The notes: a model not told the origin generated them from the sequence alone. A DNA stretch of 64,000 nucleotides from Planctomicrobium piriforme (GCA_945860955.1 CAMATH010000011.1:31642-95641); one strand, 5' to 3'. Shown: positions 10,083 to 19,592, counted from the first letter of the stretch. Numbers and translations: made by a program.

Positions 10083-10131
10083 GCGGCCGCGGCGACGTCG
10101 GAAACGACGTTCGCCGCTGCCGATAATTTTT
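10083..10131 (+). terminator. Intrinsic terminator after csrA
   Basis: A GC-rich inverted repeat (CGGCGACGTCG, GAAA loop, CGACGTTCGCCG) is followed by GATAATTTTT. It is about 80 bp past the csrA stop. A second perfect 7-bp hairpin (AGCCCGC/GCGGGCT) follows at about 10136-10151. Together they separate csrA from the convergent encapsulin operon. Confidence 0.65.
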
Positions 10132-10260
10132 GAACAGCCCGCTTGCGGGCTAAATCGGGTGCAAACGCCGGCGAGCAGGGCAAGTCGGTGGTGCGTGCGT
10201 CAACGGGCCTGGCGGTTGAAATTGGGGGGATCCTAACCCCGAAGCGGGCCGTTGTGAATT

Positions 10261-11874
10261 TTACCGCCGAATCGCCCGCAGCGCCGCCGCCATTCGGTCA
10301 ACTTCTTCGCGGGTATTGTAGATCGACAGCGAGGGGCGGACTGTTGCATCGAGCCCGAACCGACGCAATGAGGGCTGCGCACAGTGGTGACCGGCTCGCA
10401 CCGCAATCCCCTCCAGATCGAGCAGTCTCCCCACCTCTTCGGGGCGCATTCCTGCCAGCACGAATGACAAGACACCGACTTTTTCGCGCGCGGTTCCGAT
10501 CAACCGCAACCCGTTCACACTCAGGAGTCGTTCCGTCGCGTAGCCGAGCAATTCGTGTTCATAAAGGGCGATGTTCGGCAGTCCCAGTCGATTCACATAA
10601 TCCAGGGCGGCACCGAGTCCGACGGCATCGGCGATGTTGGGGGTTCCCGCTTCAAATCGCGCGGGCGGGTCGGCATAGGTTGTCTCTTCGAACGTGACGT
10701 GCCGAATCATGTTGCCGCCTCCCTGCCAGGGGGGCATGATCTCCTGCAATTCCGACTTGGCGAAAACGGCACCAATCCCCGTCGGGCCAAAAATCTTGTG
10801 TCCGGAAAAGACGAAGAAGTCAAAGTCATGTTCCCGCACATTCACCGGAACATGAGCGACGGACTGGGCACCGTCGATCAGAACCCGCGCGCCGTAGCGC
10901 TTGGCCATCTGCGTCATCTCAACGACGGGGAGCAGTGTTCCCAGGCTGTTTGAGGCCTGAGTGAGTGCCACCAGTCGTGTTCGGGGACCAAGCAGCCGCT
11001 GGTATTCTTCCAGCAGTATCTCACCACGGTCATTCACTGGAATCACGCGCAGTACCGCCCCTTTTTCGCGGGCCACCATTTGCCAGGGAACGATGTTGGC
11101 GTGGTGTTCGAGTTGCGACAGTACGATTTCATCTCCCGGCTGCAAGAATTTGCGACCGTACGTCTGAGCGATCAGGTTGATCCCTTCGGTTGTGCCACGC
11201 ACGAAGATGATCTCCTCGACGGAGCCCGCCCCCACAAACTTCTGGACTTTCTGTCGGGCCTGTTCGTAGGCATCGGTGGCGCGGGCGGCGAGGGTGTGGG
11301 CTCCCCGGTGGATATTGGAATTGTCGGTGGTGTAGAACCGCGACAGCGCGTCAATCACGCTTTGCGGTTTTTGCGTGGTCGCCGCATTGTCAAACCAGGC
11401 GAGTGGCTTGCCATGGATCGACTGTTTCAGGATCGGAAAATCGCGGCGAATCGCCTGCACATCAAACGGTCGCGCCGTTTCCGGAACTGAACCGCTGTTG
11501 GAAAGACGGGTCTGCAGAGGCGAGGTTGCGGGACGGTCGAGGCACGGCCCGCTATCGGAATCCAGTTTCATCCCCTGGACCCGGCGGACGAACGCGCGCA
11601 GTCCGTCCTCCCCGGCACCCGGCGGCGTCGGCTCGGTGGGAAACGCAAACGGCGACGCGTTTCCGAATGGGGGAACGGAGTTCAAGGTTGGTGGGGGAAG
11701 ATCGACCGATCCTTCCGCGGGTAAGAAATCGGCTGTGGAAGCCGGGACCGCCGCCGGCGGCACCAGGGATTGCACCGCCTCCCCCGGGACGGGGCCGGCC
11801 GCCGACGCGGCCAGCGCGTCTTCAAACAATCGGGCGGCCATCGCGGAGATTTGTTCCGCTGTGACATCTTGCAT
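10261..11874 (-). CDS. SufS-type cysteine desulfurase with long N-terminal cargo-loading extension (encapsulin cargo)
   Basis: 537 residues. From ~139 onward (FDVQAIRRDFPIL, WFDNAATTQKP) this is a full group II cysteine desulfurase: PLP lysine K360 in SGHKIFGPTG and active cysteine C498 in RAGHHCAQP. It removes sulfur from L-cysteine as an enzyme persulfide, giving alanine. The first ~138 residues are not part of the enzyme: Pro/Ala/Ser-rich, probably disordered, with two short likely helices (about 5-25 and 89-102, DGLRAFVRRVQGM). Desulfurase cargo of family 2 encapsulins is known to carry such an unstructured loading region. It is the last gene of the operon, 48 bp after shell B, so co-expression with the shells is likely. 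The sulfur acceptor is unknown. Confidence 0.93.
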   Translation of the reverse strand: MQDVTAEQISAMAARLFEDALAASAAGPVPGEAVQSLVPPAAVPASTADFLPAEGSVDLPPPTLNSVPPFGNASPFAFPTEPTPPGAGEDGLRAFVRRVQGMKLDSDSGPCLDRPATSPLQTRLSNSGSVPETARPFDVQAIRRDFPILKQSIHGKPLAWFDNAATTQKPQSVIDALSRFYTTDNSNIHRGAHTLAARATDAYEQARQKVQKFVGAGSVEEIIFVRGTTEGINLIAQTYGRKFLQPGDEIVLSQLEHHANIVPWQMVAREKGAVLRVIPVNDRGEILLEEYQRLLGPRTRLVALTQASNSLGTLLPVVEMTQMAKRYGARVLIDGAQSVAHVPVNVREHDFDFFVFSGHKIFGPTGIGAVFAKSELQEIMPPWQGGGNMIRHVTFEETTYADPPARFEAGTPNIADAVGLGAALDYVNRLGLPNIALYEHELLGYATERLLSVNGLRLIGTAREKVGVLSFVLAGMRPEEVGRLLDLEGIAVRAGHHCAQPSLRRFGLDATVRPSLSIYNTREEVDRMAAALRAIRR

Positions 11875-11922
11875 GGGAGTACCTCGTCTGGGAGATCGCG
11901 AGTGAGCGAAACGGGCGGAGAA

Positions 11923-13362
11923 CTACTTGAGTTTCGCGCGGCGGTTTTCGTAATCGTGGTAGTAACCCACCTCGACGTTTTCCAGAACGCCCAATGCGTC
12001 GTCGGTGAGGACGGCGGCACTGAAGTACAGCGTCAACAGATACGATGCCACTCCCAGACTGTCCAGTCCCATCAGCCGCGCCGACAGACTCGGCATGATC
12101 TCGCCGGGGATGCCCGTCTGGTGCAGTCCCACGACCCCTTGGTCGGCTTCGCCCACGCGAAACAGCAGGATGTTCGTGGTTCCCAGCCACTGGTTGGAAT
12201 GGTACCGGCTCTTGATTTCAAGTTTGTCACAGGGAATGAGTGGCACTCCACGCCACAGGATTACCGGTGTTCCAAACAACGTTGTGGTGACCGGCGGAAC
12301 TCCGCGCCACGTGCATTCCCGTTCAAACGCGGCGATCGCCTTCGGATGCGCGAGGAAAAACGCCGGTTTTTTCCAGACCAGTGCCAGCAATTCATCCAGG
12401 TCATCGGGGGTCGGTGCACCGTATCGCGTGCTGATTCGCATCGCCGGGTCGACCGAATGCAGCAGGCCGAACCGGTTGCTGTTGATCAGCTCCCATTCCT
12501 GCCGCTCCTTGATTCCCTCGACGGTCAGCCGCATCTGCTCTTCGAGCTGATTGTACGGACCGTTGTAAAGGTCGGAGACACGCGTATGAACGCGGACAAC
12601 CGTTTGCACCGCCGACAGTGAGTACTCTCGCGGTGTGGCGGAATAGTCAACAAACGTCTCGGGGATTTCGACATTTTCCGCGAAGCCCGAGACGAGGTCG
12701 ATATTCCGTTCGCCGTAGCGATTGACCGTCGAACGCAACTCGAGATGTTCGTCGATCGCCTTTTGAAATTCGCTCGCGATCGTCGGGAGTTCTTTCAGGA
12801 TGAGATCGAGATCCTTGCGAGACAACGTCACCAGAATGCAAGGTTTGATCGTGCGAATCGTCACATCAGATGGTTTGGCGCTGATCAAGTCGGTTTCGCC
12901 AAAAAACTCACCTTCGGTCAGCAGCGCGATTCTCAGATCGCTGCCGTGGACCCCTTTGCTGAGCACCTCAATCTGACCCTGCGCGATGATGAAGAACTTG
13001 CTGCGGTCCTCCCCTTCGACGAGCAGATTGTTTCCCAACGAGACTTCTTCGGTCTTGAACCGACTGGCCATCCGCTGCACGATGGCGTCCGGCAGCTTTG
13101 AGAACAACGGCACACTGCGGAGGGATTCTGGCGGGAAGGCCGCCGAGCCTCCGGTCAAGTCGATCGAAATCCGTTCCGCCTTTGACAATTCGACTTTCGT
13201 CCGGTTGACGCGGTAGGTTCCGCCATCGACCTGCACCCACGGCAGCAGGCTGAGCAGCCACCGGGGAGTGATCGACATCATCTTGGGAGATGTCTTGGTG
13301 GTGTTCGCCAGGTTTCTGGCGACCGCGGTGGTCACGCTGCGTTGCAACAAGCTGTCCGACAT
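11923..13362 (-). CDS. Family 2B encapsulin shell protein B (HK97 fold with cyclic-nucleotide-binding-like insert)
   Basis: 479 residues. The N-terminus ([22 protein letters not shown]) and the block [25 protein letters not shown] with [20 protein letters not shown] are signatures of family 2 (SrpI-like) encapsulins, shell proteins of the HK97 phage-capsid fold. Residues ~81-193 ([19 protein letters not shown] to [10 protein letters not shown]) form a CNMP-binding-like domain, the mark of type 2B. Its phosphate cassette reads [21 protein letters not shown], so Ser165 stands where the canonical cassette has arginine; cAMP binding is doubtful. It lies between shell A and the cysteine desulfurase and probably assembles with shell A into one compartment. 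The two shell sequences are closely similar over their whole length. Confidence 0.93.
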   Translation of the reverse strand: MSDSLLQRSVTTAVARNLANTTKTSPKMMSITPRWLLSLLPWVQVDGGTYRVNRTKVELSKAERISIDLTGGSAAFPPESLRSVPLFSKLPDAIVQRMASRFKTEEVSLGNNLLVEGEDRSKFFIIAQGQIEVLSKGVHGSDLRIALLTEGEFFGETDLISAKPSDVTIRTIKPCILVTLSRKDLDLILKELPTIASEFQKAIDEHLELRSTVNRYGERNIDLVSGFAENVEIPETFVDYSATPREYSLSAVQTVVRVHTRVSDLYNGPYNQLEEQMRLTVEGIKERQEWELINSNRFGLLHSVDPAMRISTRYGAPTPDDLDELLALVWKKPAFFLAHPKAIAAFERECTWRGVPPVTTTLFGTPVILWRGVPLIPCDKLEIKSRYHSNQWLGTTNILLFRVGEADQGVVGLHQTGIPGEIMPSLSARLMGLDSLGVASYLLTLYFSAAVLTDDALGVLENVEVGYYHDYENRRAKLK

Positions 13363-13464
13363 GGTTTACCTTTCAGGGTCTCTTGGATTCCGTTCCTGAG
13401 TGATCGCTCGGAATGGACTGGATTGGTGGGAGGCAATAGTCAAGCCGCGTGGTCGTTTGGGAGA

Positions 13465-14922
13465 TTAAATTCCCAAACCCTGCTCAAATCCCTTGTGTCC
13501 CCGGCTTTCGTAGTTGTGGTAGAAACCCACTTCCACGTTTTCGAGAACGCCCAGCGCGTCGTCGGTGAGGACGGCGCAACTGAAATACAGCGTCAGCAGG
13601 TACGACGCGACACCCAGGCTGTCGACTCCCATCAGGCGGGCCGACAGACTGGGCATGATTTCGCCGGGAATTCCCGATTGGTGCAGCCCGACGACCCCTT
13701 GATCCGCCTCCCCCACCCGCAGCAGCAGGATACTGGTCGTTCCCAGCCATCGGTTCGAGTCAAAGCGGCTGGCAATTTCGAGCTTGTCGCACGGAATCAA
13801 CGGGACACCGCGCCAAGTGATCACCGGGGTACCAAACAGCACGGTGGTGACTGGCGGAACGCCGCGCCACGTGCATTCCCGCTCAATAGCGGCAATCGCC
13901 TTCGGATGGGCCAGAAAGAACGCGGGCTTTTTCCACACCATCGCCAGCAGTTCATCCAAGTCATCGGGAGTGGGGGCACCGTACCGCGTGCTGATCCGCA
14001 TCGCCGGGTCGACCGAATGCAACAGCCCGAATTTGCTGCTGTTGATCAGTTCCCATTCCTGCCGTTCCTTGATCCCTTCGACAGTCAACCGCATCTGCTC
14101 TTCAAGCTGATTGAACGGGCCGTTATACAGGTCGGAAACGCGCGTGTGGACACGGACGACTGTCTGCACCGACGACAACGAGTATTCGCGTGGAGTCGGG
14201 CTGTAATCGACAAACGTCTCCGGGATCTCGACGTTCTCGGCGAAGCCCGATACCAGGTCGATATTCCTTTCGCCGTAGCGGTTGACGGTGGATCGCAGCT
14301 CCAGATGGTCATCGATGGCGTTCTGAAATTCACTGGCGAAATTCGGCAACTCCTGCAGAACCAAGTCGAGATCTTTGCGGGAGACCGTCAGGAACACGCA
14401 GGGGGTGATCGTGCGGACCTTGACATCAGAGGGCTTGCCCGAGACCAGATCCCGCTCGCCAAAGAATTCGCCCTCGGTGAGCAGCGCGATTCGCAAATCG
14501 CTGCCGTGGGCGCCCTTACTGAGAACCTCAACCTGGCCCTGCGCGATGATGAAGAACTTGGTGCGATCCTCCCCCTCGACCAGCAGGTTGTTACCCAAAC
14601 TGATTTCTTCGATTTTGAACCGGTTCGCCATCCGCTTCACGATCGCGTCGGGAAGCTTGGAGAACAGGGGAACGCTGCGGAGCGCTTCGGGAGGGAACGC
14701 CGGCGCACCCGCTGTGAGGTCCACGTCGATCCGTTCCGCCTTGGACAATTCGACCTTGGTGCGATTGACGCGGTAGGTTCCCCCTTCCACCTGGACCCAC
14801 GGCAACATGCCCAGGAGCCATCGCGGAGTGATCGACATCATCTTGGGTGATGTCTTGGTGGTGTTCGCCAGATTTCTGGCGACCGCGGTGGTCACGCTGC
14901 GTTGCAACAGGTAGTCGGACAT
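13465..14922 (-). CDS. Family 2B encapsulin shell protein A (HK97 fold with cyclic-nucleotide-binding-like insert)
   Basis: 485 residues, colinear with the neighbouring shell B but clearly diverged, most visibly in the CNBD-like insert ([27 protein letters not shown]) and at the C-terminus ([14 protein letters not shown] against ENRRAKLK). It has the same layout: N-terminal arm, insert at ~81-193, then the HK97 core with [24 protein letters not shown]. The cassette arginine is again replaced by serine. The paralogue starts 102 bp downstream on the same strand. Family 2B shells in actinobacteria are also known to occur in pairs, so a two-component shell is a reasonable inference here. It is preceded by the sulfate-binding lipoprotein gene (81-bp gap). 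Confidence 0.93.
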   Translation of the reverse strand: MSDYLLQRSVTTAVARNLANTTKTSPKMMSITPRWLLGMLPWVQVEGGTYRVNRTKVELSKAERIDVDLTAGAPAFPPEALRSVPLFSKLPDAIVKRMANRFKIEEISLGNNLLVEGEDRTKFFIIAQGQVEVLSKGAHGSDLRIALLTEGEFFGERDLVSGKPSDVKVRTITPCVFLTVSRKDLDLVLQELPNFASEFQNAIDDHLELRSTVNRYGERNIDLVSGFAENVEIPETFVDYSPTPREYSLSSVQTVVRVHTRVSDLYNGPFNQLEEQMRLTVEGIKERQEWELINSSKFGLLHSVDPAMRISTRYGAPTPDDLDELLAMVWKKPAFFLAHPKAIAAIERECTWRGVPPVTTVLFGTPVITWRGVPLIPCDKLEIASRFDSNRWLGTTSILLLRVGEADQGVVGLHQSGIPGEIMPSLSARLMGVDSLGVASYLLTLYFSCAVLTDDALGVLENVEVGFYHNYESRGHKGFEQGLGI

Positions 14923-15003
14923 GATTTCGCTGACTTCTGAGACGATGTTCTCTGGACAGGCAACAGGAAATGTGGCTTGGTCGCGTCGGTGTCGACGGGA
15001 CGG

Positions 15004-16041
15004 TTATGACGCCGGTTTCTGGTCGAAGATTCGGTCGAACACCGCACCATCGCCAAAGAACTTTTCGAATGCATCGCCCCAATCCTTGGCGATCGCGGTG
15101 ACCGGAAACAGCTCGATCTCGGGGAAATCGGCGATGTGCTTTCGCCTCACCTCGGGATCGGTCGGGCGGTAGTGGCGCTGGGCGATGATTTCCTGCGCTT
15201 CCGGCCCATAGAGAAACCGCAAGTACGCTTCGGCCACCATGTCGGTCTGTTTGCGTTGAACCACCGCGTCGACCACCGCGACTGTCGGCTCCGCCTGAAT
15301 GCTGATCGGAGGGTAGACTATTTCCAAATCGCCTTTGGACTCGGCGACCTCCAGGTGGGCCTCGTTCTCCCAGGTGAGGTGTACATCGCCGATGTTCTTT
15401 TGGGAGAATGTGATTGTCGCGGCCCGCGCGCCGGAATCGAGAACCGGCACTTGCTTGTAGAGCTGGGTGACAAACGCTTCGGCTTCGTTCAAACTGCCGC
15501 CGCGAAGTGTCACCGACCCCCAGGCGGCGAGAAAATTCAGCTTCGCGCCACCGCCGGTTTTCGGATTGGGGGTGATAATCTCGACTCCGTGACGAATGAG
15601 GTCGGGCCAGTCGCGAATCGCTTTCGGGTTTCCGTTGCGAACGACGAAAACCACGGTGGACGTGTAGGGGAGTGAATGATTGGGCAGGCGATCTTCCCAA
15701 CCGTCGGCGATCAGCCCCTTTTTTCGCAGCAGGTCGACATCCGACCAAAGCGCGAGTGTGACGACATCTGCTTCCAAACCGTCGACCACGGCCCGCGCCT
15801 GGCTCGAAGAACCACCGTGTGACTGTCGAATGGTGACTTTGACACCGGTGGCCCGTTCGTGGCTGGCGGATAACGCGGCGTTCAGGTCGTGGTAAAGTTC
15901 GCGGGTCGGGTCATACGAGACATTGAGGATCTCGACCGACTTTGACGAGTCGGGAGTCGACTTCTGGCATCCAGGCGTAAGGCAGAAACACGCCAGAAGG
16001 GCCAGGACTCCATTGGAAAACCGGGAGCGCGCTATAGACAT
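15004..16041 (-). CDS. Sulfate-binding ABC-transporter lipoprotein (Sbp/CysP family)
   Basis: 345 residues. The signal peptide ends in the lipobox LTPGC, so the mature protein is anchored by a lipidated cysteine at residue ~25. The body has the Sbp/CysP signature: NVSYDPTRELYHDLN, QSHGGSSSQARAVVDGLEADVVTLAL and TPNPKTGGGAKLNFLAAWG, the segments that wrap the dehydrated sulfate anion. It delivers periplasmic sulfate to a CysTWA transporter, but no permease or ATPase gene is in this window, so it must use one encoded elsewhere. It starts 8 bp after the cysK stop, pointing to coupled translation, and it places sulfur uptake in the encapsulin operon. Thiosulfate as ligand cannot be excluded. Confidence 0.9.
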   Translation of the reverse strand: MSIARSRFSNGVLALLACFCLTPGCQKSTPDSSKSVEILNVSYDPTRELYHDLNAALSASHERATGVKVTIRQSHGGSSSQARAVVDGLEADVVTLALWSDVDLLRKKGLIADGWEDRLPNHSLPYTSTVVFVVRNGNPKAIRDWPDLIRHGVEIITPNPKTGGGAKLNFLAAWGSVTLRGGSLNEAEAFVTQLYKQVPVLDSGARAATITFSQKNIGDVHLTWENEAHLEVAESKGDLEIVYPPISIQAEPTVAVVDAVVQRKQTDMVAEAYLRFLYGPEAQEIIAQRHYRPTDPEVRRKHIADFPEIELFPVTAIAKDWGDAFEKFFGDGAVFDRIFDQKPAS

Positions 16042-16049
16042 TCTGGACG

Positions 16050-16973
16050 TCAGCCCTGGAAAAGAACTGTGGACAGATAGCGTTCGCCGCTGTCGGGAAG
16101 CACCGTCACGATGGTCTTACCGGCGGCTTCGGGGCGCGCCGCGACGCGGAGCGCGGCGGCCATCGCCGCTCCGCAACTGATGCCACAAGTGATTCCCTCC
16201 AGTTTCGCGAGTTGCCTGGCGGTCTCAATCGATTCGTCGTCCGTCACTTGCAACACTTCATCAATGATGCTGCGATCGAGAATCTCGGGAATGAAGCCGG
16301 CACCGATCCCCTGGATCTTGTGTCGGCCCGCTGTCCCGCCAGACAGAACCGGGCTCGCCGCCGGCTCAACGGCAATCGACACGATCGGCAGTTTCCGTTC
16401 GTGCTTGAGATAGCGCGAGACCCCGGTGATTGTTCCCCCCGTGCCCACACCGGAAACAAAGTAGTCGACCTTTTCGTCGGTGTCGGCAAAGATCTCGGGA
16501 CCGGTTGTTTTGAAATGAATCGCAGGATTGGCGGGGTTCTTAAATTGCTGCGGCATGAACCAGCCATGTTCTTTGGACAGTTCTTCAGCGCGTGCGACAG
16601 CGCCCCGCATGCCGTCAGCGGCGGGGGTCAGAACCAGGCTGGCTCCGAACGCGCTCAACATGGCGCGACGTTCGAGCGACATGGTTTCAGGCATCGTGAG
16701 AGTCAATGGGTAGCCCCTGGCGGCGCACACAAACGCCAGTGCGATTCCCGTGTTGCCACTGGTCGGTTCGACAATGTGCGTTCCGGGACCGATTTTGCCC
16801 TTCTCTTCCGCGTCCCAGATCATGGCGGCACCAATCCGGCACTTGACGCTGTACGCGGGATTCCGTCCCTCAATCTTGGCGAGCACCCGACCGGGAAGGC
16901 CCTGCGCCAAGCGATTGATCTGGACCAGCGGGGTCCGGCCAATGGACTCGGAGTTGTCTTTGAAGATTGGCAT
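16050..16973 (-). CDS. cysK: Cysteine synthase (O-acetylserine sulfhydrylase)
   Basis: 307 residues from [18 protein letters not shown]; longer upstream starts are rejected because family homology begins here. It condenses O-acetyl-L-serine with sulfide to L-cysteine using PLP. The PLP lysine lies in [19 protein letters not shown], nearly identical to the E. coli CysK motif. The substrate loop EPTSGNTG and the PLP-phosphate loop [10 protein letters not shown] are intact, as is GISCGAA near the C-terminus. It is the first gene of the encapsulin operon, about 75 bp downstream of a good promoter. Its place upstream of the desulfurase implies that cysteine made here feeds the encapsulated enzyme. 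Confidence 0.95.
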   Translation of the reverse strand: MPIFKDNSESIGRTPLVQINRLAQGLPGRVLAKIEGRNPAYSVKCRIGAAMIWDAEEKGKIGPGTHIVEPTSGNTGIALAFVCAARGYPLTLTMPETMSLERRAMLSAFGASLVLTPAADGMRGAVARAEELSKEHGWFMPQQFKNPANPAIHFKTTGPEIFADTDEKVDYFVSGVGTGGTITGVSRYLKHERKLPIVSIAVEPAASPVLSGGTAGRHKIQGIGAGFIPEILDRSIIDEVLQVTDDESIETARQLAKLEGITCGISCGAAMAAALRVAARPEAAGKTIVTVLPDSGERYLSTVLFQG

Positions 16974-17047
16974 GAATGTGGTTGACCGGACGAGGAGAGG
17001 ACGCCAGAAAGGGATTTGGGCTCGGAAATAACGCCTACTGGATGGGT

Positions 17048-17078
17048 GATATATGCGAGCCGAGTATCGTCCTGTCAA
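17048..17078 (-). promoter_or_regulatory. Sigma70-type promoter of the cysK-encapsulin operon
   Basis: On the minus strand a perfect -35 TTGACA (17073-17078) is followed after 19 bp by TATATC (17048-17053); the shifted ATATAT gives an 18-bp spacer. The leader to the cysK start at 16973 is about 70 nt. It lies in the 153-bp gap after the kinase gene, so the operon can be transcribed independently of the kinase. Confidence 0.55.
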
Positions 17079-17126
17079 CCATCACGTGTTCCAAGTCGAC
17101 AACAGGATCAAACGCACCACGCCGGG

Positions 17127-18830
17127 CTACGCCTCCGTCCGACGTTCCAATCCCCCTTGTTCGTCGCCAATCAGCGGCCATTCCAGCACAAACCGCGCCC
17201 CGTGACCGGGCTGGCTTTCGACGTAGATCTCCCCACCATGTTCCCGGATAATCTTCTGACTGACCGCCAGCCCAATTCCGGTTCCCCGGGCCCCTTTGCT
17301 TGACTCGAAAATATTGAATAGTCCCGGAAGTACCTCGGGGGAGATCCCCACGCCGTTGTCGTCGACGGAAATCGCCACGACTCCCGAATGCGGATCGAAA
17401 CTGGTCGCGACCCGCACCTGGGGGTGTTCGTTCCCTTCGACCGCGTCCAGTGCGTTCCCCACGATGTTCAACGTCGCGCGGTGCAACCCTTCGGCGTCGA
17501 AAACCATCTCGGGGAAGCCGGCGCACGGCGCCCAGGTCAGTTCGACCCCCAGTTCCGTCGCTCGCGCCTGCATCAACTCGCAAACTTCTCCCACGGTCTC
17601 ATTCAGATCCCCGCGGCTCAAGGCGGGCTGTCGCTCCTTAGAGAGCGTCAGCATGTCGGTCACCAACTGGTAAATCCGGTCCTGGTTTCGTTCGACGATC
17701 GTCCACCCTTTCCGGACGAGCGACTCGTCGTGGTCCTTAAGCCCCATGTCGATCAGGTAACTGCCGCCACGAACCCCTTGCAAAATGTTCTTGATGTGGT
17801 GACTGAGAATGGTGATTGTCTGCCCGACCGCCGCCAGCCGTTCCGACTTGACCAGGGCCTGTTGATACTGATTGTCCTCCACTGCGAGTGCCGCCTGACG
17901 ACCAATCGCCACCATCAGTCGCAGCAGGTCTTCGGTGAACCGCGTCGCGGTTCGACCTTCAATCACCAGCCGGTCGGCGGGAGTGGTGATGTCAAGATAA
18001 ATCACCCCCTGCAATTCGTACCGCCCCTGCATCGGAACGCAAATCGCTTCGCGAATCCCGGCTTGAAAAATGCTCTGCCCGGGGACGAATCGTGCGTCGG
18101 TCCGGGCGTCGCTGGTTCGCACCCCCTGCCGCGATTTCAGGACATAATCGACGATGCTGCGCGACACGGGCATTGACCCCGGCGCTTCCTCGCCACGGCG
18201 ATCGCGATAGGCGACCGGTTTCAGTCCTGCGGAACTCAGATTTCGCAACAGGATACAGCCGCGGTCGGCACCGGCGGTCTCCAGCGCCAGATTCAGGATT
18301 CGACTCAACAGGCTGGTGATCGATGTCGAAGGGCGAACCGCCTCTTCGGCGATGCGGTACAGCACCTGTAAATTGGCGAGTGACTGTGCCGCCGCTGCGC
18401 TGGTCGCGAGTTGCGACAGCGATTCAATTCCGCCGGCGTCGGCGGAACTAACGATCTGATCGGCGGACTGAACTTCGCGCCCCTCCCGCAGATCGATCTG
18501 GCGGGCGATTTCTCCCGATTCGTGAAGAGATTCATCGGTTTGGATGAATCGCAATACGGTCCGCCCCGACTGAATCTCGTCTCCGTGGGCCAGTTCGTGA
18601 ACGCGAACCAGCTCGCCGTTGACGTACGTACCGTTCGAACTGTTGAGGTCGGTGACGACATGACGACCTGCAGAATACGAGATCCGCGCGTGAGTCCGTG
18701 ACGCCTCGGTGTCGTGGATGCGAATGCGGTTTTGAACGCCGCGTCCCAACCCCGAGTCCCGATCATCGAGTTCGAACCGCTGGCCCTGATCGACCCCTTG
18801 AATGACCAGCAGGTGAGCTTGAATCGCCAT
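17127..18830 (-). CDS. FHA-GAF hybrid-sensor histidine kinase
   Basis: 567 residues from MAIQAHLLVIQGVDQGQRFEL; the upstream in-frame ATGs are rejected because the FHA domain begins here. The N-terminal FHA domain (~5-95) has the phosphothreonine-binding signature GRGVQN, SRTHARIS and NSSNGTYVNGE. A GAF domain follows (~165-315, LETAGADRGCILL). The dimerisation segment SHHIKNILQG carries the phospho-acceptor histidine (H344/H345). The HATPase_c domain has N, G1 and G2 boxes (NIVGNALDAVEG, SVDDNGVGISPE, GARGTGIGLAVSQKI). No receiver domain and no transmembrane helix are seen, so it is a cytosolic kinase. No response regulator is adjacent. Its position ahead of the encapsulin operon is suggestive but proves nothing. 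Confidence 0.9.
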   Translation of the reverse strand: MAIQAHLLVIQGVDQGQRFELDDRDSGLGRGVQNRIRIHDTEASRTHARISYSAGRHVVTDLNSSNGTYVNGELVRVHELAHGDEIQSGRTVLRFIQTDESLHESGEIARQIDLREGREVQSADQIVSSADAGGIESLSQLATSAAAAQSLANLQVLYRIAEEAVRPSTSITSLLSRILNLALETAGADRGCILLRNLSSAGLKPVAYRDRRGEEAPGSMPVSRSIVDYVLKSRQGVRTSDARTDARFVPGQSIFQAGIREAICVPMQGRYELQGVIYLDITTPADRLVIEGRTATRFTEDLLRLMVAIGRQAALAVEDNQYQQALVKSERLAAVGQTITILSHHIKNILQGVRGGSYLIDMGLKDHDESLVRKGWTIVERNQDRIYQLVTDMLTLSKERQPALSRGDLNETVGEVCELMQARATELGVELTWAPCAGFPEMVFDAEGLHRATLNIVGNALDAVEGNEHPQVRVATSFDPHSGVVAISVDDNGVGISPEVLPGLFNIFESSKGARGTGIGLAVSQKIIREHGGEIYVESQPGHGARFVLEWPLIGDEQGGLERRTEA

Positions 18831-18903
18831 GGCAACCAACCGCGAAAACGCCGGCCGACAAACCGTTTCGTCGAGTGAGCGCAGTCGCACGCGCGAAAAA
18901 GGC

Positions 18904-18932
18904 ATTATACTCGCCATGGCGGAAAATGCGAA
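18904..18932 (-). promoter_or_regulatory. Promoter of the FHA-GAF kinase gene
   Basis: The minus strand carries TTCGCA, a 17-bp spacer and a perfect TATAAT (18904-18909), about 75 bp before the kinase start at 18830. The divergent yhcH-like gene starts at 19029, so its promoter probably overlaps or lies close by. Confidence 0.5.
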
Positions 18933-19028
18933 TTCGAACCACAATCGTTCGTGGTTGTGAACTCGCCAGCGTCTCGCATACGATTCGCCCGCACGTTCCT
19001 TCCCCAGTGTCCCACCGGATCTCCCTCA

Positions 19029-19490
19029 ATGCTCCTCGACAGTCTGCACAACGCGGAACGCTCGTTGCCCCTCCACCCTGGATTCGCTCAGGCGTTTGAC
19101 TATCTGCGCAAGACCGATTTTTCCCAGCTTGCCCCAGGCCGGCATCCGATCGATGGATCCAAGTTGTACCTGATGTTGAATCAAGGGCAGGGACGTGGCC
19201 ACGACGCCGTCAAATTCGAATGCCACCGTCAATACATCGATATCCAATACACGATCCACGGCCCCGATGAGATTGGCTGGAAGCCGCTCGAAGCATGCCA
19301 CACGGTCGACACGCCGTACGACGGAGTCAAAGACTTCATGCTCTTCGCCGACCGACCGGAAATCTGGGTTCCGGTGCCGGCGGGGACGTTCGCAATTTTC
19401 TTTCCCGAGGATGTCCATGCTCCCATGGGGGCACCCTCCAGTGTCGGACTGTTGAAGGCGGTCTTGAAGGTCGCTGTCGATTGGCGGTGA
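19029..19490 (+). CDS. YhcH/YjgK/YiaL family protein
   Basis: 153 residues from MLLDSLHNAERSLPLHPGFAQAFDYL. The family signature is present: FECHRQYIDIQYTIHGPDEIGWKPL, then YDGVKDFMLFADRP and FAIFFPEDVHAP. These cupin-fold proteins bind a metal through His/Glu residues and are linked to sugar or sialic-acid catabolism, mostly without a proven reaction. It is divergent from the kinase and followed 102 bp later by the aminotransferase in the same direction, which may be co-transcribed. Confidence 0.85.
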   Translation: MLLDSLHNAERSLPLHPGFAQAFDYLRKTDFSQLAPGRHPIDGSKLYLMLNQGQGRGHDAVKFECHRQYIDIQYTIHGPDEIGWKPLEACHTVDTPYDGVKDFMLFADRPEIWVPVPAGTFAIFFPEDVHAPMGAPSSVGLLKAVLKVAVDWR

Positions 19491-19592
19491 CGGAGTCATC
19501 GTTCTTAAAATCCACCGTCAATTGGTCAATTCGCTTGGATGTGTCCTGGATAAGCCCATTGCCCTCTCTGTCAAACCTTCCCCCTGGGGCCA

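Noticed and set aside
13342..14850. Plus-strand 502-residue open frame opposite encapsulin shell A
   Set aside because: It is antisense to a clearly conserved shell gene, its product is rich in Arg/Gln/His with no family, and GC-rich codons of the real gene explain the long frame.
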